DNA of 63,006 nucleotides, taken from the NCBI GenBank assembly GCA_022600975.1, contig JAHZJJ010000021.1:1-63006 (forward strand). Reading direction: 5' to 3'. The notes under the pieces were generated by a model. The model was not told where the DNA came from. It saw nothing but the letters and a program-made list of their open reading frames with translations, and did not search any database. The DNA is from Gammaproteobacteria bacterium. GTDB taxonomy: Bacteria; Pseudomonadota; Gammaproteobacteria; Pseudomonadales; Cellvibrionaceae. Made by a program: the position numbers and the translations under genes. This document shows, one piece after another, positions 8,840-20,900 of this stretch (within the stretch, counting starts at the first letter, position 1; every line of letters begins with the position of its first letter).

Positions 8840-10822
8840 TTAACGCACCATGTGCAAAAAGTGCATGTGCTTTTCGTATTGATTAACGATGTCGCTAATA
8901 ACTTGGTCTTTACTCCAGCCCATGATGTCATAATTTTGCCCGCCTTCCCTCAAAAAAACTTCAGCACGAAAATATTTTTGCTCTTCGTCTTCTTTGTTGT
9001 CGGTCATGAAGCTTGGCTGGAGGTAGGCTCGTGGAAACACCTGATAAGTGAAATCAATTTCGTCACCGTGAAAAATGGTCAGTTCTGGCAAACTTTTTTT
9101 GGTATCCAAATCAACAGTACACTCGACATTTTGCTTTTTTAGCTCCGCCGCTACAGATTTCATCGCCGGTATGACGATCTCTGCATTGAATTTTTGTACA
9201 TGGTTTCTTCTTGGAAAGCGGATTAGGTTGCTGAGCCGATGTTGCCAGGCGATGTGTTTGTTTTCCGAAGTTGCTGGTGCCAGGTTGGTCTGCGTTAAAC
9301 TCTCTTTTTTTGCCACGTCAAGCGCCAAGGCCTTGAGAAGGCCATAAATGGCAAAAATTAACACCACCATAAAGGGGAGGGCACTGGCAATCATAGCGGC
9401 CTGCAATGCCTGCAAGCCTCCGGCGAGCATCAGTGCCATAGCCACTACTCCTATGGTTACTGACCAAAAAACTCGCTGCCACAAGGGAGTTTCAGTGGCG
9501 CCACCAGATGCCAGAATATCTATCACCATGGCACTGGAGTCGGCAGAGGTAACAAAGAAAATTACTACCATCAAAATGGCAATCAACGACAATAGCCCAG
9601 AGAAAGGAAACATCTCCAGAAACTTGAACAGTGCCAAAGAAGCGTTATTTTGAACAGTGGCACTCAATTCTGTCGCCCCGTGATGCAAAATGGCATCTAT
9701 TGCTGTGTTACCAAACACAGTCATCCAGATAAATGTCAATAGAGACGGCACAAGCAGTACGCCGACAATAAATTCCCGAATAGTTCGCCCCCTGGAGATG
9801 CGGGCAATAAACATACCTACAAAGGGGGACCAGGATAGCCAGTAGGCCCAATAAAACAGCGTCCAGCCGCCAAGCCAGTTATTTGATTTATAGGCATACA
9901 GATTGAATGTCTTATCGACAATATTTGACAGATAGCTACCAGTATTTTGTACCAGTGTTTGCAGTAGCAGTACTGTTGGCCCCAGAGTCATAACTACCAA
10001 CAGTAGTATCAGTGCCAACAAAAGGTTGGCTTCCGATAGGCGACGAATACCTTTTTCAAGGCCAGTTGCCACCGATAGCGTCGCCAGGCAGGTAATCGCA
10101 ATGATTAGGATCACCTGGGTTGAAGTGCCCACCGGGATATCGAAGAGGTAGCCCAGCCCTGAATTTATCTGCATTACTCCGAGGCCCATAGAGGTGGCAA
10201 CACCAAAGATGGTGCCGATAACTGCGAAGATGTCGACGCTATCGCCGATAGGCCCGTGTATGCGATCACCAATAAGTGGATAGAGTGCTGAGCGCAGTGT
10301 CAGCGGCAGATCGTGCCGATAAGTAAAGAAAGCCAGAATCAAGGCGACAATGGCATAAATGGCCCATGCATGAAATCCCCAGTGAAAGAAGGTTAGCTTC
10401 ATCGCTTCTTTGGCGGTATCGATAGAGCCGGCATCCCCTATGGGAGGATTTAGAAAGTGCATAACGGGTTCTGAGACCCCATAAAACATTAGTCCGATTC
10501 CCATGCCCGCTGAAAATAGCATGGCAAACCAGGAGCTAAAGCTGAAATCCGGAGTGGCGTGATCGGGGCCAAGCTTGATGTCGCCATACTTCGAGAGTGC
10601 GAGAAAGGTTACACAAATAAGAATTAGAGCAACCAACAGAATATAAAACCAGCCGCCATTGGTAATCAGGCTGTTTTGTACTTGCTTGAAAAATGTTTCT
10701 GCCTTAGTCGGCATCATTACTGCGAAGCCGACCAGGAGAAAAATTAGGGCTGAGGAGCAATAAAATACCGGAGAATTTAACTTGTGCTGAAGCCGAGGGA
10801 GGGAAATGTTACCAATAGTCAT
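8840..10822 (-). CDS. betT: BCCT-family choline/betaine transporter, BetT type
   Basis: 660 residues: twelve membrane helices, then a ~130-residue cytoplasmic C-terminal domain ending FLREGGQNYDIMGWSK..QVISDIVNQYEKHMHFLH, characteristic of BetT rather than short BetP-like carriers. The BCCT signature region (GGWTLFYWAYWLSWSPFVGMFIARISRGRT) and the NPPIGD / GIGLMFYGVSEPV segments are present. It imports choline or betaine as osmoprotectant, driven by a proton or sodium gradient. A divergent MarR-type gene 169 bases away is the likely regulator. No bet dehydrogenase genes are adjacent, so imported substrate may be used directly as solute. Confidence 0.92.
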   Translation of the reverse strand: MTIGNISLPRLQHKLNSPVFYCSSALIFLLVGFAVMMPTKAETFFKQVQNSLITNGGWFYILLVALILICVTFLALSKYGDIKLGPDHATPDFSFSSWFAMLFSAGMGIGLMFYGVSEPVMHFLNPPIGDAGSIDTAKEAMKLTFFHWGFHAWAIYAIVALILAFFTYRHDLPLTLRSALYPLIGDRIHGPIGDSVDIFAVIGTIFGVATSMGLGVMQINSGLGYLFDIPVGTSTQVILIIAITCLATLSVATGLEKGIRRLSEANLLLALILLLVVMTLGPTVLLLQTLVQNTGSYLSNIVDKTFNLYAYKSNNWLGGWTLFYWAYWLSWSPFVGMFIARISRGRTIREFIVGVLLVPSLLTFIWMTVFGNTAIDAILHHGATELSATVQNNASLALFKFLEMFPFSGLLSLIAILMVVIFFVTSADSSAMVIDILASGGATETPLWQRVFWSVTIGVVAMALMLAGGLQALQAAMIASALPFMVVLIFAIYGLLKALALDVAKKESLTQTNLAPATSENKHIAWQHRLSNLIRFPRRNHVQKFNAEIVIPAMKSVAAELKKQNVECTVDLDTKKSLPELTIFHGDEIDFTYQVFPRAYLQPSFMTDNKEDEEQKYFRAEVFLREGGQNYDIMGWSKDQVISDIVNQYEKHMHFLHMVR

Positions 10823-10919
10823 AGTGTTGCAATCATGCTTCTAAAATGAATGTAGAGCTATAGGCGTTCAGGCCATTTTAAGTGCGAGAAATGTTACAGC
10901 TCTAACCATTAGATGTCAA

Positions 10920-10932
10920 AATACATTGTATT
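10920..10932. promoter_or_regulatory. Candidate MarR operator between betT and the divergent regulator
   Basis: AATACATTGTATT has 5-bp perfect arms (AATAC/GTATT) around a 3-base centre. It is the clearest palindrome in the 169-base divergent spacer and is AT-rich, as MarR sites usually are. Assignment rests on position only. Confidence 0.35.
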
Positions 10933-10991
10933 GGAGTGGCTTTTGTGGCAAAAAGGGTCGAGTTATTTTCTTCAATCTCTGACTTCCCCAT

Positions 10992-11471
10992 ATGACAGAA
11001 TCTTCCTACTACGGTGATGTACTGGTTTCGCTGCGACAGATCATTCGCGCTACCGACCTCCACTCAAAACGTATGGTCAAAGTATGCGGCCTGACCATAC
11101 CTCAAGTCATGGTGCTGAGTGCTATAGAAAGCCTTGGTGATGTGACTGTAAAGCGGGTCTCTCAGGATGTATCGTTAAGTCAGGCAACGGTTACAACGAT
11201 ACTAAATCGTCTCGAGGAGCGAGGGTATATCGCCAGGGTTCGCAGTAGTATTGATAAGCGAATCGTCAACGCCCGTCTGACACCTGAAGGCAGCCGTATC
11301 CTTTTGGGCGCTCCACCGCTGTTGCATGAAAAATTTATTAATCGCTTCGAGGCTCTGGAGAACTGGGAAAAAACCCAACTGTTATCCGCTTTGCAGCGTG
11401 TTGCCTCAATGATGGACGCAGAATCAATTGATGCTGCACCGTTTTTAGATGTGGGCAGCCTGCCCCTCTAG
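10992..11471 (+). CDS. MarR-family regulator, CosR/EctR-like (compatible-solute control)
   Basis: 159 residues, winged helix-turn-helix. The recognition region reads VSQDVSLSQATVTTILNRLEERGYIARVRSSIDKR, followed by the MarR wing, then LTPEGSRILLGAPPLLHEKFINRF. The N-terminal LRQIIRATDLHSKRMVK..GLTIPQVMVL and this central block closely resemble the CosR/EctR regulators that control ectoine and betaine-carrier genes in salt-adapted proteobacteria. Divergent from betT, so control of that transporter by salinity or solute is a reasonable inference. Effector unknown. Confidence 0.85.
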   Translation: MTESSYYGDVLVSLRQIIRATDLHSKRMVKVCGLTIPQVMVLSAIESLGDVTVKRVSQDVSLSQATVTTILNRLEERGYIARVRSSIDKRIVNARLTPEGSRILLGAPPLLHEKFINRFEALENWEKTQLLSALQRVASMMDAESIDAAPFLDVGSLPL

Positions 11472-12806
<1,335 letters not shown>

Positions 12807-12838
12807 CTGTGGCAGCCAGAGTCTGGGAGCGGCCAGCA

Positions 12839-14242
12839 ATGGAAAAAAAAATTATCGTCGGCAGTGAAGAGTGGTGCGCTTTTCCTGGGCTCGGTATTCC
12901 GGCGATCAAGGCGCGGGTAGATTCTGGAGCAAAAACCTCTTCATTACACGCTTATAATCTGCACACCTTTAATCGTGACGGTGCGCCCTGGGTTAGTTTT
13001 GAGGCTCACCCATTACAAAATATGCGTCGTCCGCAAGTGCGCTGTGAAGCGCGAGTGCTTGACAAGCGCAGGGTGCGAAGCTCTTCGGGCGATCAGGAAA
13101 AACGTCATGTTATCCGTACGGCTATCAGTATCGGCGGCAGTGTCTGGGATATAGAGGTAACACTGACCAATCGCGACTCCATGGGTTATCGAATGCTGCT
13201 TGGGCGACAAGCCATGTTGGGCCGCATGCTGGTAGATCCGGCTCAAAGCTTTTGTTTGGGTGAGATTCCCGCCAGCCAGCTAGAAGAGTTTTATCGTGAC
13301 GAGCATCATATCACCGGTGCCGGGTTGCGTATTGGTCTGCTGGCCTCTAACCCTGAGTTATACAGTAATCGGAGAATTATGGAGGCGGGTTTTGAGCGTG
13401 GGCACCGAATGACCTTTTTGAGTTTGCACCAATGTTATATGAAACTTGACTCCGCCGAGCCGGAAGTTCATTACCGCGATGGGCGCATCCTCAATAACCT
13501 GGATGCAGTGATTCCCCGGATTCGCCCCAGCCAGACATTTTATGGTTGTGCGCTTACCCGTCACTTTGAAAGTATTGGGGTTTATACCCTAAACAGCTCT
13601 GCTGCCATCAGTCAATCCCGCGACAAACTGTTTTCACTCCAGTTGCTGCAGCAGAACGAATTGAAAATACCGCTTTCCGGGTTTGCCAACTCACCCATAG
13701 ATACCGGTGAACTAATAGCAATGGTTGGCGGTGCACCGTTGATTGTTAAGTTGCTTGAAGGGACTCAGGGCCGTGGCGTGGTGCTGGCAGAAACCCCAAA
13801 AGCAGCGGAATCGGTGGTCAATGCGTTTAAATCTCTAAAGGTAAATCTGTTGGTACAGGAGTTTATTCGCGAGGCTCAGGGTAGGGATCTCCGCTTGTTT
13901 GTTATCGATGGGAAGGTTGTAGCGGCGATTCAGCGCGAAGCTGCACCCGGTGAGTTTCGCGCTAACATTCACCAGGGTGGCACGGCCTCGGTCGTCAAGG
14001 TGTTGCCAGAGGAGCGCAAGTTGGCCATAAAGGCAGCCAGGGTGCTTGGGTTGCAGGTGGCTGGGGTGGATATTATTCGTTCCAATAAAGGGCCGCTACT
14101 ACTGGAGGTTAATTCCTCTCCTGGGCTAGAAGGTATTGAAAGCGCAACGCATAAGGATGTTGCTGGTGCGATGATTGCTGGTATTGAAAGAGCATTAAAG
14201 TGGCACTCTAATAGCACGCAAGCCGATACAGACTCAAAATAG
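12839..14242 (+). CDS. rimK: RimB-RimK fusion: aspartyl/zinc protease-like domain plus S6 glutamate ligase
   Basis: 467 residues. Residues ~5-145 are the RimB / 'ATP-dependent zinc protease' domain (PF05618, a retropepsin-like fold) with the key Asp in [13 protein letters not shown] (D28) and the second motif [10 protein letters not shown]. Residues ~165-460 are RimK: an N-terminal pre-ATP-grasp region ([18 protein letters not shown]), the ATP-grasp core ([30 protein letters not shown]) and the metal-binding [14 protein letters not shown]. RimK adds glutamates to ribosomal protein S6; in Pseudomonas RimB and RimK are separate products of one operon and RimB tunes RimK. Here they are one chain. 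The start is ATG 12839, with GGAG 9 bases before it, rather than the GTG at 12809. It follows dapB by 32 bases, likely co-transcribed. Confidence 0.9.
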   Translation: MEKKIIVGSEEWCAFPGLGIPAIKARVDSGAKTSSLHAYNLHTFNRDGAPWVSFEAHPLQNMRRPQVRCEARVLDKRRVRSSSGDQEKRHVIRTAISIGGSVWDIEVTLTNRDSMGYRMLLGRQAMLGRMLVDPAQSFCLGEIPASQLEEFYRDEHHITGAGLRIGLLASNPELYSNRRIMEAGFERGHRMTFLSLHQCYMKLDSAEPEVHYRDGRILNNLDAVIPRIRPSQTFYGCALTRHFESIGVYTLNSSAAISQSRDKLFSLQLLQQNELKIPLSGFANSPIDTGELIAMVGGAPLIVKLLEGTQGRGVVLAETPKAAESVVNAFKSLKVNLLVQEFIREAQGRDLRLFVIDGKVVAAIQREAAPGEFRANIHQGGTASVVKVLPEERKLAIKAARVLGLQVAGVDIIRSNKGPLLLEVNSSPGLEGIESATHKDVAGAMIAGIERALKWHSNSTQADTDSK

Positions 14243-14901
14243 GGTTAGGCGCTTCGGCGCGCTATATTGTCGTAAGTCTTAATTAATGATTTTTTTAGTG
14301 CCTATTTTTAGATAAATAAGGCTAAGTCTTATTCGGTGCATGCTATTAGCCAAAAAATGGAGTTTCAAGCTGTTGCGATCACAGGTATCAATCGTTTGTT
14401 GTATCAGCGCATTTTCGGTTGCTTTATTTTCACACTTGACTTGTTAGTTTCTATGTTACAAAACGGTAATGGTTTTTTTGATTAATTCAAAGGCAGCTGG
14501 AATAGAGTCATTTTGCACTAAATCTGCATACGGTTCTGCATAATATCCGCTGAAAGCTCTTTAAGTTTTGGAGGGGCTGCTTGACATAAAAAATAAAAAA
14601 TGGTAATTAAGTTTCGACTCTAAAACCGGTGGGAATAAAGATGCGTGATTATCTTTTTCGCTAAAATGTTTCGTCATAAGTGTTAATTTCTAATAAAGAC
14701 AAAGTATGTGAGGTGCCCACATATTTTGATAGCTCTAAATATTCTATACAGTTTAGGGCAGCAGCAATTTAATAATCAAAGTAAGTGACAGGCCGCAGTT
14801 TACAGGATTTTTGTGTCATTGGTTAGCTAGTCCGCCAAATGGAGAAACAGGTATTAGAGAGTTGTAAAACTATTCATATTAATGACATTGAGGGAAGTGA
14901 A
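14243..14901. other. Long AT-rich spacer upstream of the secreted protease
   Basis: About 660 bases with no gene. A short GCGC-TTCG-GCGC hairpin (around 14250-14261) follows rimK without a U-tract. TTGACA at 14581 followed 17 bases later by TAATTA is a possible promoter, giving a leader of about 300 bases. The low GC and length suggest horizontally acquired flanking DNA, but no ends were found. Confidence 0.35.
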
Positions 14902-16098
14902 ATGTTGAGTAAATATATAGGGGAAATAGCAGCTGTTGTGCTGGTAATACTCGGCGCTTTCAGCAGTATCGCCAATGCGCAAGTCAGGCTTGAACAAGAT
15001 GCGCAAGGCGAAGTGAATGCGGCAGTGGCCGAGGCGCTGAATCTAAGTTTGTACCATGTTCAGCGCATCAATATCAGCTCAGGTGTTTCTGTGGATGTGG
15101 CGACGGATGTCCGGGTGGACTTTGTGCTGGATGGTAAACCGGTGCAGATGTTACTGTCCTCCCATTCAGTGCGAAGCCCGGATATGATGGTATACGCGGT
15201 TGATCAAGATGGCGTGAGGCGAGAGGTTAATGCTCCGCCGATACGTACTTATCAAGGCGTATTAAACGGTGCTGAGGGCGCCAGGGTTGCCGCATCGGTG
15301 AGCGCGGCGGGTCAGCTCAAGGCTTGGATTCAGGTGCAAGGCGAAATTTGGGCGCTACAGCCGTTGTCTGACGTGGTATCCGATCTCGATTCTGATTTGC
15401 ATGTTGTGTATCGTATCAGCGATATTCTTCCCAGTGATTGGAAATGCGGTACGGATGAGACGCCATTTGAACATATGCTCCACGGGACGTCTGACGTTTC
15501 AAACCTGAACCAATTTACCCAAATTGCTGAAATCGCATTTGATGCCGATACTGAGTACTACTACCAAAACGGAAGCTCAATGTCTGCCACTATCTCGGAT
15601 ATTGAGAGCATAATGAACGCGGTGGAATTGATTTACTTGAATGAGTCTGGTATTGGATATGATATCGGTAGAATTATTGTGCGCACCGGATCCGACCCTT
15701 ATACCACCTCAAACTCGAGTAGTCTGCTCAGCCAGTTCCGCGGCGAGTGGACGACCAATCAGGCTGGGGTACGGCGAGATGTTGCGCATCTGATGACCGG
15801 TAAAGATCTAAGTGGCAGTGTGATCGGTATTGCCTATCTCAATGGCGTTTGTAGCTTCAGTTCCGGTTATGGCGTGTCCCAATCAAAATTCACCAACAAC
15901 TTTGCTTCCCGTGTGGCACTCACGGCCCACGAGCTCGGCCATAACTGGAGCGCAAATCATTGCAACGGCAGGAGTGACTGTGCAATTATGTGTTCAAGTA
16001 TTGGCGGTTGTACAGGGGTGCTGAACAGGTTCGGTGTGTCGACGGAGAATGCGATTTCCTACTGGGCTAACAGCGTTGGGTGCTTGAGTAATATTTAA
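14902..16098 (+). CDS. Secreted reprolysin-like zinc metalloprotease (M12B-type)
   Basis: 398 residues from ATG 14902, chosen because GAGGGAAG lies just upstream and it yields a clean signal peptide (about residues 1-26, ending SSIANA). A propeptide-like region (~27-190) is followed by the catalytic domain (~205-398), which carries the zinc motif HELGHNWSANHC (H343, E344, H347, H353) and several paired cysteines. This resembles secreted adamalysin/reprolysin-type peptidases of marine bacteria. No C-terminal adhesion or secretion domain is present. It sits between rimK and carA with long flanks, an unusual place for a secreted enzyme. Substrate unknown. Confidence 0.88.
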   Translation: MLSKYIGEIAAVVLVILGAFSSIANAQVRLEQDAQGEVNAAVAEALNLSLYHVQRINISSGVSVDVATDVRVDFVLDGKPVQMLLSSHSVRSPDMMVYAVDQDGVRREVNAPPIRTYQGVLNGAEGARVAASVSAAGQLKAWIQVQGEIWALQPLSDVVSDLDSDLHVVYRISDILPSDWKCGTDETPFEHMLHGTSDVSNLNQFTQIAEIAFDADTEYYYQNGSSMSATISDIESIMNAVELIYLNESGIGYDIGRIIVRTGSDPYTTSNSSSLLSQFRGEWTTNQAGVRRDVAHLMTGKDLSGSVIGIAYLNGVCSFSSGYGVSQSKFTNNFASRVALTAHELGHNWSANHCNGRSDCAIMCSSIGGCTGVLNRFGVSTENAISYWANSVGCLSNI

Positions 16099-16199
16099 GC
16101 CGGATTGCTGAAATAATAGCTGAATGGGGCTGGATGTTGGTAATAGCTGTACATTTTAAACGTTTGCAGTTTGTTTGCTCAGTTAAGCGGGTAAACCTG

Positions 16200-16230
16200 T
16201 TGGGCTGAAAGAAGCCTCAATCAGCCCCAA
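16200..16230 (+). terminator. Hairpin downstream of the metalloprotease
   Basis: TTGGGCTGA (16200-16208) pairs with TCAGCCCCAA (16221-16230), with one bulged base; it is followed by TTCTGTGTGT. It lies 102 bases after the protease stop and is a plausible but imperfect terminator. Confidence 0.4.
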
Positions 16231-16696
16231 TTCTGTGTGTAAAAGTAGCATTTTTGACAGCAAGTTATTTAGTAACTGGGAAAGTCAAATATCAATCCTT
16301 AAGCATCCACGAGCTGTTATTTCAAGAGGAAATGCAGTGTTAACAGTGGTGATGGGCTTTAGTGCCATATAGCCACGGTTTGCTGCAGATTGGGGCGGTG
16401 TGTCTTTATTGGAAAGCGAGAAGTTTTAGCGTAGAATTAGCATCTAAGTTGATCCTGCGAGTAATTGATCCATTGATTTTGTCAGCGGTGGTCAATGCCG
16501 GCCCACACAAAGCGCAGTGTCATGCTAAAAAGCGAGATGAAACAATGATTTCATCTCGCTTTTTTATAACCTCTTTGCATGGTCTTAAACTGTGCTGATA
16601 CACACGGACATTGTGTCTCATCAGTGCAGATTGTTGCCGAAGGAAGCCAAGGTTTTGAGCCTTCCGTCGAAACCATTCTGACGATTGGAGATTGAT
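16231..16696. other. carA upstream region containing an orphan terminator
   Basis: No protein gene is supported: the only plus ORF (16362-16598) runs straight through the terminator at 16526. Close to carA an imperfect hairpin (GGAAG..CTTCC, about 16640-16667) could influence carA expression, but no known pyrimidine or arginine control element is recognised. Confidence 0.4.
16526..16566 (+). terminator. Strong Rho-independent terminator with no obvious upstream gene
   Basis: AAAAAGCGAGATGAAA and TTTCATCTCGCTTTTTT are perfect complements with a 6-base loop. It lies about 430 bases after the protease stop and 130 before carA, beyond another hairpin at 16200. It may end a short untranslated transcript or act as backup insulation of carA; its symmetry permits both directions. 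Confidence 0.88.
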
Positions 16697-17872
16697 TTGA
16701 GCAACACTTTTCCCACCCCAAAGACTCTCATCCCCAGTTTCAAGCCAGCGCTGCTGGTACTCGCCGATGGCAGTGAATTTTATGGGCGTTCAATTGGTGC
16801 CGAAGGCACCACAGTTGGTGAGGTGGTTTTTAATACATCAATGACTGGCTATCAGGAGATCCTCAGTGATCCCTCCTACGCTCGTCAGATAGTGACCCTC
16901 ACTTATCCTCATATTGGTAATACAGGTACCAACCGAGAAGATCAGGAGTGCAACCAAATCTGGTCTGCAGGGTTAGTGATTCGCGACCTGCCGCAACTGG
17001 CCAGTAGCTTTCGCAACGAACAGACCCTCGATGCCTATCTGCGCGAGCACAAGATTGTGGCTATTGCCGATATTGACACTCGTCGGCTTACTCGCTTATT
17101 GCGGAATAAAGGTGCTCAGAGTGGTTGTATTCTAACCGGCAAGGGTGCTTTAGGCGCCAAAACCGAAGTACTGGCTAAAGCCAGAGCCTTTTCCGGTCTC
17201 AAAGGTTTGGATCTTGCCAAGGTCGTCTCCACCGAGCAACTTTATCAGTTTGCGCAAGGGAGCTGGAAACTTGGCAGTGGCCATCGGGCGGCACCAGCGG
17301 CTCAGCCCTATAAGGTGGTTGCTTACGACTTTGGTGTGAAACGTACTATTTTGCGGATGTTAGTTGATCGCGGTTGCGATGTAACTGTGGTCCCAGCACA
17401 AACCCCCGCTTCTGAAGTACTGGCGCTAAAGCCAAATGGCATATTTCTATCTAATGGCCCGGGTGATCCCGAGCCCTGTGACTACGCTATTGCCGCTATC
17501 CAGCAATTTCTTGAGACCGATGTGCCTATTTACGGTATTTGTCTTGGGCATCAACTACTTGGTTTGGCCCTAGGTGGTCGCTCGCAAAAAATGAAATTTG
17601 GTCATCATGGTGGCAATCATCCAGTACAGTGTTTGAAAACTGGCAAAGTGATGATCAGTGCGCAAAACCATGGCTTTGCGATAGACGGAGATTCACTGCC
17701 CGACATGGTGGAAGTCACCCATAAATCCCTATTTGATAGCACCTTGCAGGGGCTTCGTCTCAAGGGTAAACCAGTGTTTGGCTTCCAGGGGCACCCAGAG
17801 GCGAGCCCGGGACCCCATGATATGGCGCCGCTGTTCGATCAGTTTATTGACTATATGAAGGCCCACCGATAG
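16697..17872 (+). CDS. carA: Carbamoyl-phosphate synthase small (glutaminase) subunit
   Basis: 391 residues. The N-terminal CarA domain ([36 protein letters not shown]) is followed by a class I glutamine amidotransferase domain with [10 protein letters not shown], the nucleophile Cys in [11 protein letters not shown] and the His/Glu pair in [13 protein letters not shown]. It releases ammonia from glutamine for CarB, feeding pyrimidine and arginine synthesis. I favour the TTG at 16697 because GGAG lies 8 bases upstream; a TTG at 16685 would add four residues but has no ribosome binding site. carB follows after 123 bases. Confidence 0.96.
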   Translation: MSNTFPTPKTLIPSFKPALLVLADGSEFYGRSIGAEGTTVGEVVFNTSMTGYQEILSDPSYARQIVTLTYPHIGNTGTNREDQECNQIWSAGLVIRDLPQLASSFRNEQTLDAYLREHKIVAIADIDTRRLTRLLRNKGAQSGCILTGKGALGAKTEVLAKARAFSGLKGLDLAKVVSTEQLYQFAQGSWKLGSGHRAAPAAQPYKVVAYDFGVKRTILRMLVDRGCDVTVVPAQTPASEVLALKPNGIFLSNGPGDPEPCDYAIAAIQQFLETDVPIYGICLGHQLLGLALGGRSQKMKFGHHGGNHPVQCLKTGKVMISAQNHGFAIDGDSLPDMVEVTHKSLFDSTLQGLRLKGKPVFGFQGHPEASPGPHDMAPLFDQFIDYMKAHR

Positions 17873-17995
17873 CAGTAGCCTGCTTAAAGGTGGTTAGAAT
17901 CGCGAAATTGGGTGGTGCAGGTTGCACAGCTTAAAAATACGTGTGAACGCAATTGAACGTACAACCGGTGCAGGCCGGATTGAAGTGGAAGAAAG

Positions 17996-20900
17996 ATGCC
18001 TAAACGCACAGACTTAACAAGCATTCTGATCATCGGAGCTGGCCCTATAGTGATCGGCCAGGCTTGCGAGTTCGATTACTCCGGCGCTCAAGCCTGTAAG
18101 GCTCTTCGGGAAGAAGGTTATCGGGTTATTTTGGTGAACTCCAATCCCGCTACCATCATGACCGATCCGGCAATGGCAGATGCTACCTATATCGAGCCGG
18201 TAGAATGGAAAACAGTAGCCAAGATCATTGAGCAGGAGCGCCCCGATGCCATTTTGCCCACCATGGGTGGACAGACAGCACTCAACTGTGCGTTGGATCT
18301 GGAGCATCAGGGAGTACTCACCGAATTTAATGTCGAACTCATTGGCGCAGATAAAAATGCCATTAATAAGGCCGAAGATCGCAACCTGTTTGACGAAGCG
18401 ATGCAGGCAATCGGCCTCGACACGCCACGGGCAGAAATTGTCCGTACCATGGAAGAAGCCAAGAAAATTCCCGAGATGTTCGGTTTTCCGGTAATTATTC
18501 GCCCGTCATTTACTATGGGTGGTTCCGGTGGTGGCATTGCCTACAATTGGCCGGAGTTTGAAGAAATCTGCAAGCGCGGGTTTGACCTTTCTCCCACGCA
18601 TGAATTGTTGATCGACGAATCATTGCTGGGCTGGAAAGAGTATGAGATGGAAGTGGTACGCGATAAAAACGATAACTGTATTATCGTCTGCGCAATTGAA
18701 AATTTTGACCCCATGGGGGTGCACACCGGTGATTCTATCACCGTAGCTCCGGCTCAAACGCTGACCGACAAAGAATATCAATTGATGCGCAATGCCTCGA
18801 TTGCAGTTCTGCGCGAAATTGGCGTTGAAACTGGTGGTTCCAATGTGCAATTTGGTCTCTGCCCCGAAAGCGGGCGTATGGTAGTGATCGAAATGAATCC
18901 GCGAGTTTCGCGCTCTTCGGCACTGGCTTCCAAAGCCACTGGGTTTCCGATTGCCAAGGTGGCTGCAAAGTTGGCGGTGGGCTACACCCTCGATGAGCTG
19001 CAAAATGATATTACCGGTGGCGCTACGCCGGCTTCCTTTGAGCCGAGTATCGACTACGTGGTGACTAAGGTGCCGCGCTTTACTTTTGAAAAGTTCGGCG
19101 AGGCAGATGCGCGTCTGACCACACAGATGAAATCTGTCGGTGAAGTGATGGCCATTGGCCGCACCTTTCAAGAGTCTTTGCAAAAAGCCCTACGCGGTTT
19201 GGAAGTTGGCTCGGTTGGTTTTGAAAACAGAATTGATCCACAGGAAGATGGTGCCGAGGAGCGTTTGCGGCGCGAACTATCGGTGCCTGGTGCCGAGCGC
19301 ATCTGGTATCTGGGTGACGCTTTCCGTATGGGTATGAGTGTCGAAGCGGTGTATGAGCTTTCAGCCATTGATCCCTGGTTTCTGGTGCAGATCGAAGAAT
19401 TAATCCGTATTGAGCAGCCGCTGAAATCGATGCCGATGTCGGGGCTTACAAAGGAACATATGCGCTTTCTCAAGAAGAAAGGCTTTTCCGACCGGCGCCT
19501 GGCAGATTTGCTGGGGGTAAGCCAGAAAACAGTGCGCGAATTTCGTCACAAACTGGGAGTGTTCCCAGTCTATAAGCGAGTGGACACCTGCGCTGCTGAA
19601 TTTGCCACTGCCACCGCTTATCTGTATTCCAGTTATGACGAAGAGTGTGAGGCCGTGCCCTCAGATAACAAAAAAATTATGGTGCTCGGCGGTGGGCCCA
19701 ATCGCATCGGCCAGGGTATAGAGTTTGATTACTGCTGCGTTCACGCTGCACTGGCGATGCGAGAAGATGGTTTTGAAACCATCATGGTCAATTGTAACCC
19801 GGAAACGGTATCGACCGATTACGACACTTCAGATCGTCTTTATTTTGAACCGGTGACCTTGGAAGATGTATTGGAAATTGTTCGATTAGAAAAGCCCGTG
19901 GGGGTAATTGTGCAGTTTGGAGGCCAGACGCCACTAAACTTGGCGCGTTTTCTCGCCGCTGAAGGGGTGCCGATTATCGGCACTACACCGGAGCAAATTG
20001 ATCGTGCAGAAGACCGCGAACGCTTCCAGCAAATGCTGATGCGGCTCGGTCTCAAGCAGCCGAAAAATGCCATTGTGCGTTCAGTGAATGAAGCGATTCA
20101 GTGTGCCCGGGAAGTGGGCTATCCACTAGTAGTCCGCCCCTCTTATGTGCTTGGCGGCCGGGCGATGGAAATCGTCTACAAGGAAGACGAGTTACTCAAC
20201 TATATGAAAGAAGCCGTGCAGGTTTCCGACGAAGCGCCGGTATTGTTAGATCGCTTTTTAAATTCGGCGATTGAAGTAGATATTGATGCAGTTTCAGACG
20301 GCACTGATGTTGTAATCGGCGGTATTATGCAGCATATCGAGCAGTGTGGTGTGCACTCTGGTGATTCTGCTTGCTCCCTGCCTCCCTACAGCCTTCCGGC
20401 TGAAGTACAGAATGTAATGCGCGAGCAGGTTAAAGCGATGGCGCGCGAGCTGGGTGTAATCGGGTTAATGAATACCCAGTTGGCCTATCAGGACGGTGAG
20501 ATTTACGTTATCGAAGTCAATCCACGAGCCTCGCGTACAGTACCTTTTGTATCCAAATGTATTGGCACTTCTCTAGCCAAAGTAGCGGCGCGCTGTCAGG
20601 CGGGGGTCAGCTTGCAGGCTCAGGGTTTTGATTGCGAAATTGTACCGGATTATTTTTCGGTCAAGGAGTCGGTTTTCCCGTTCAACAAATTTCCCAAAGT
20701 GGATCCCATTCTCGGCCCGGAAATGAAATCCACCGGTGAAGTGATGGGCATTGGTGAAACCTTCGCCGAGGCCTTCGACAAAGGCCTTATCGGCGCTGGC
20801 GATACGCTGCCCGAATCCGGTAGAGTGTTTATTTCTGTGCGCGATGTAGATAAAGTGGGGGTTGTGGATGTTGCTCGCGGGCTAGCTGAGCTTAATTTTG

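Noticed and set aside
16362-16598. 78-codon plus-strand ORF upstream of carA
   Set aside because: It runs through the perfect terminator at 16526-16566, has no ribosome binding site and resembles no family.
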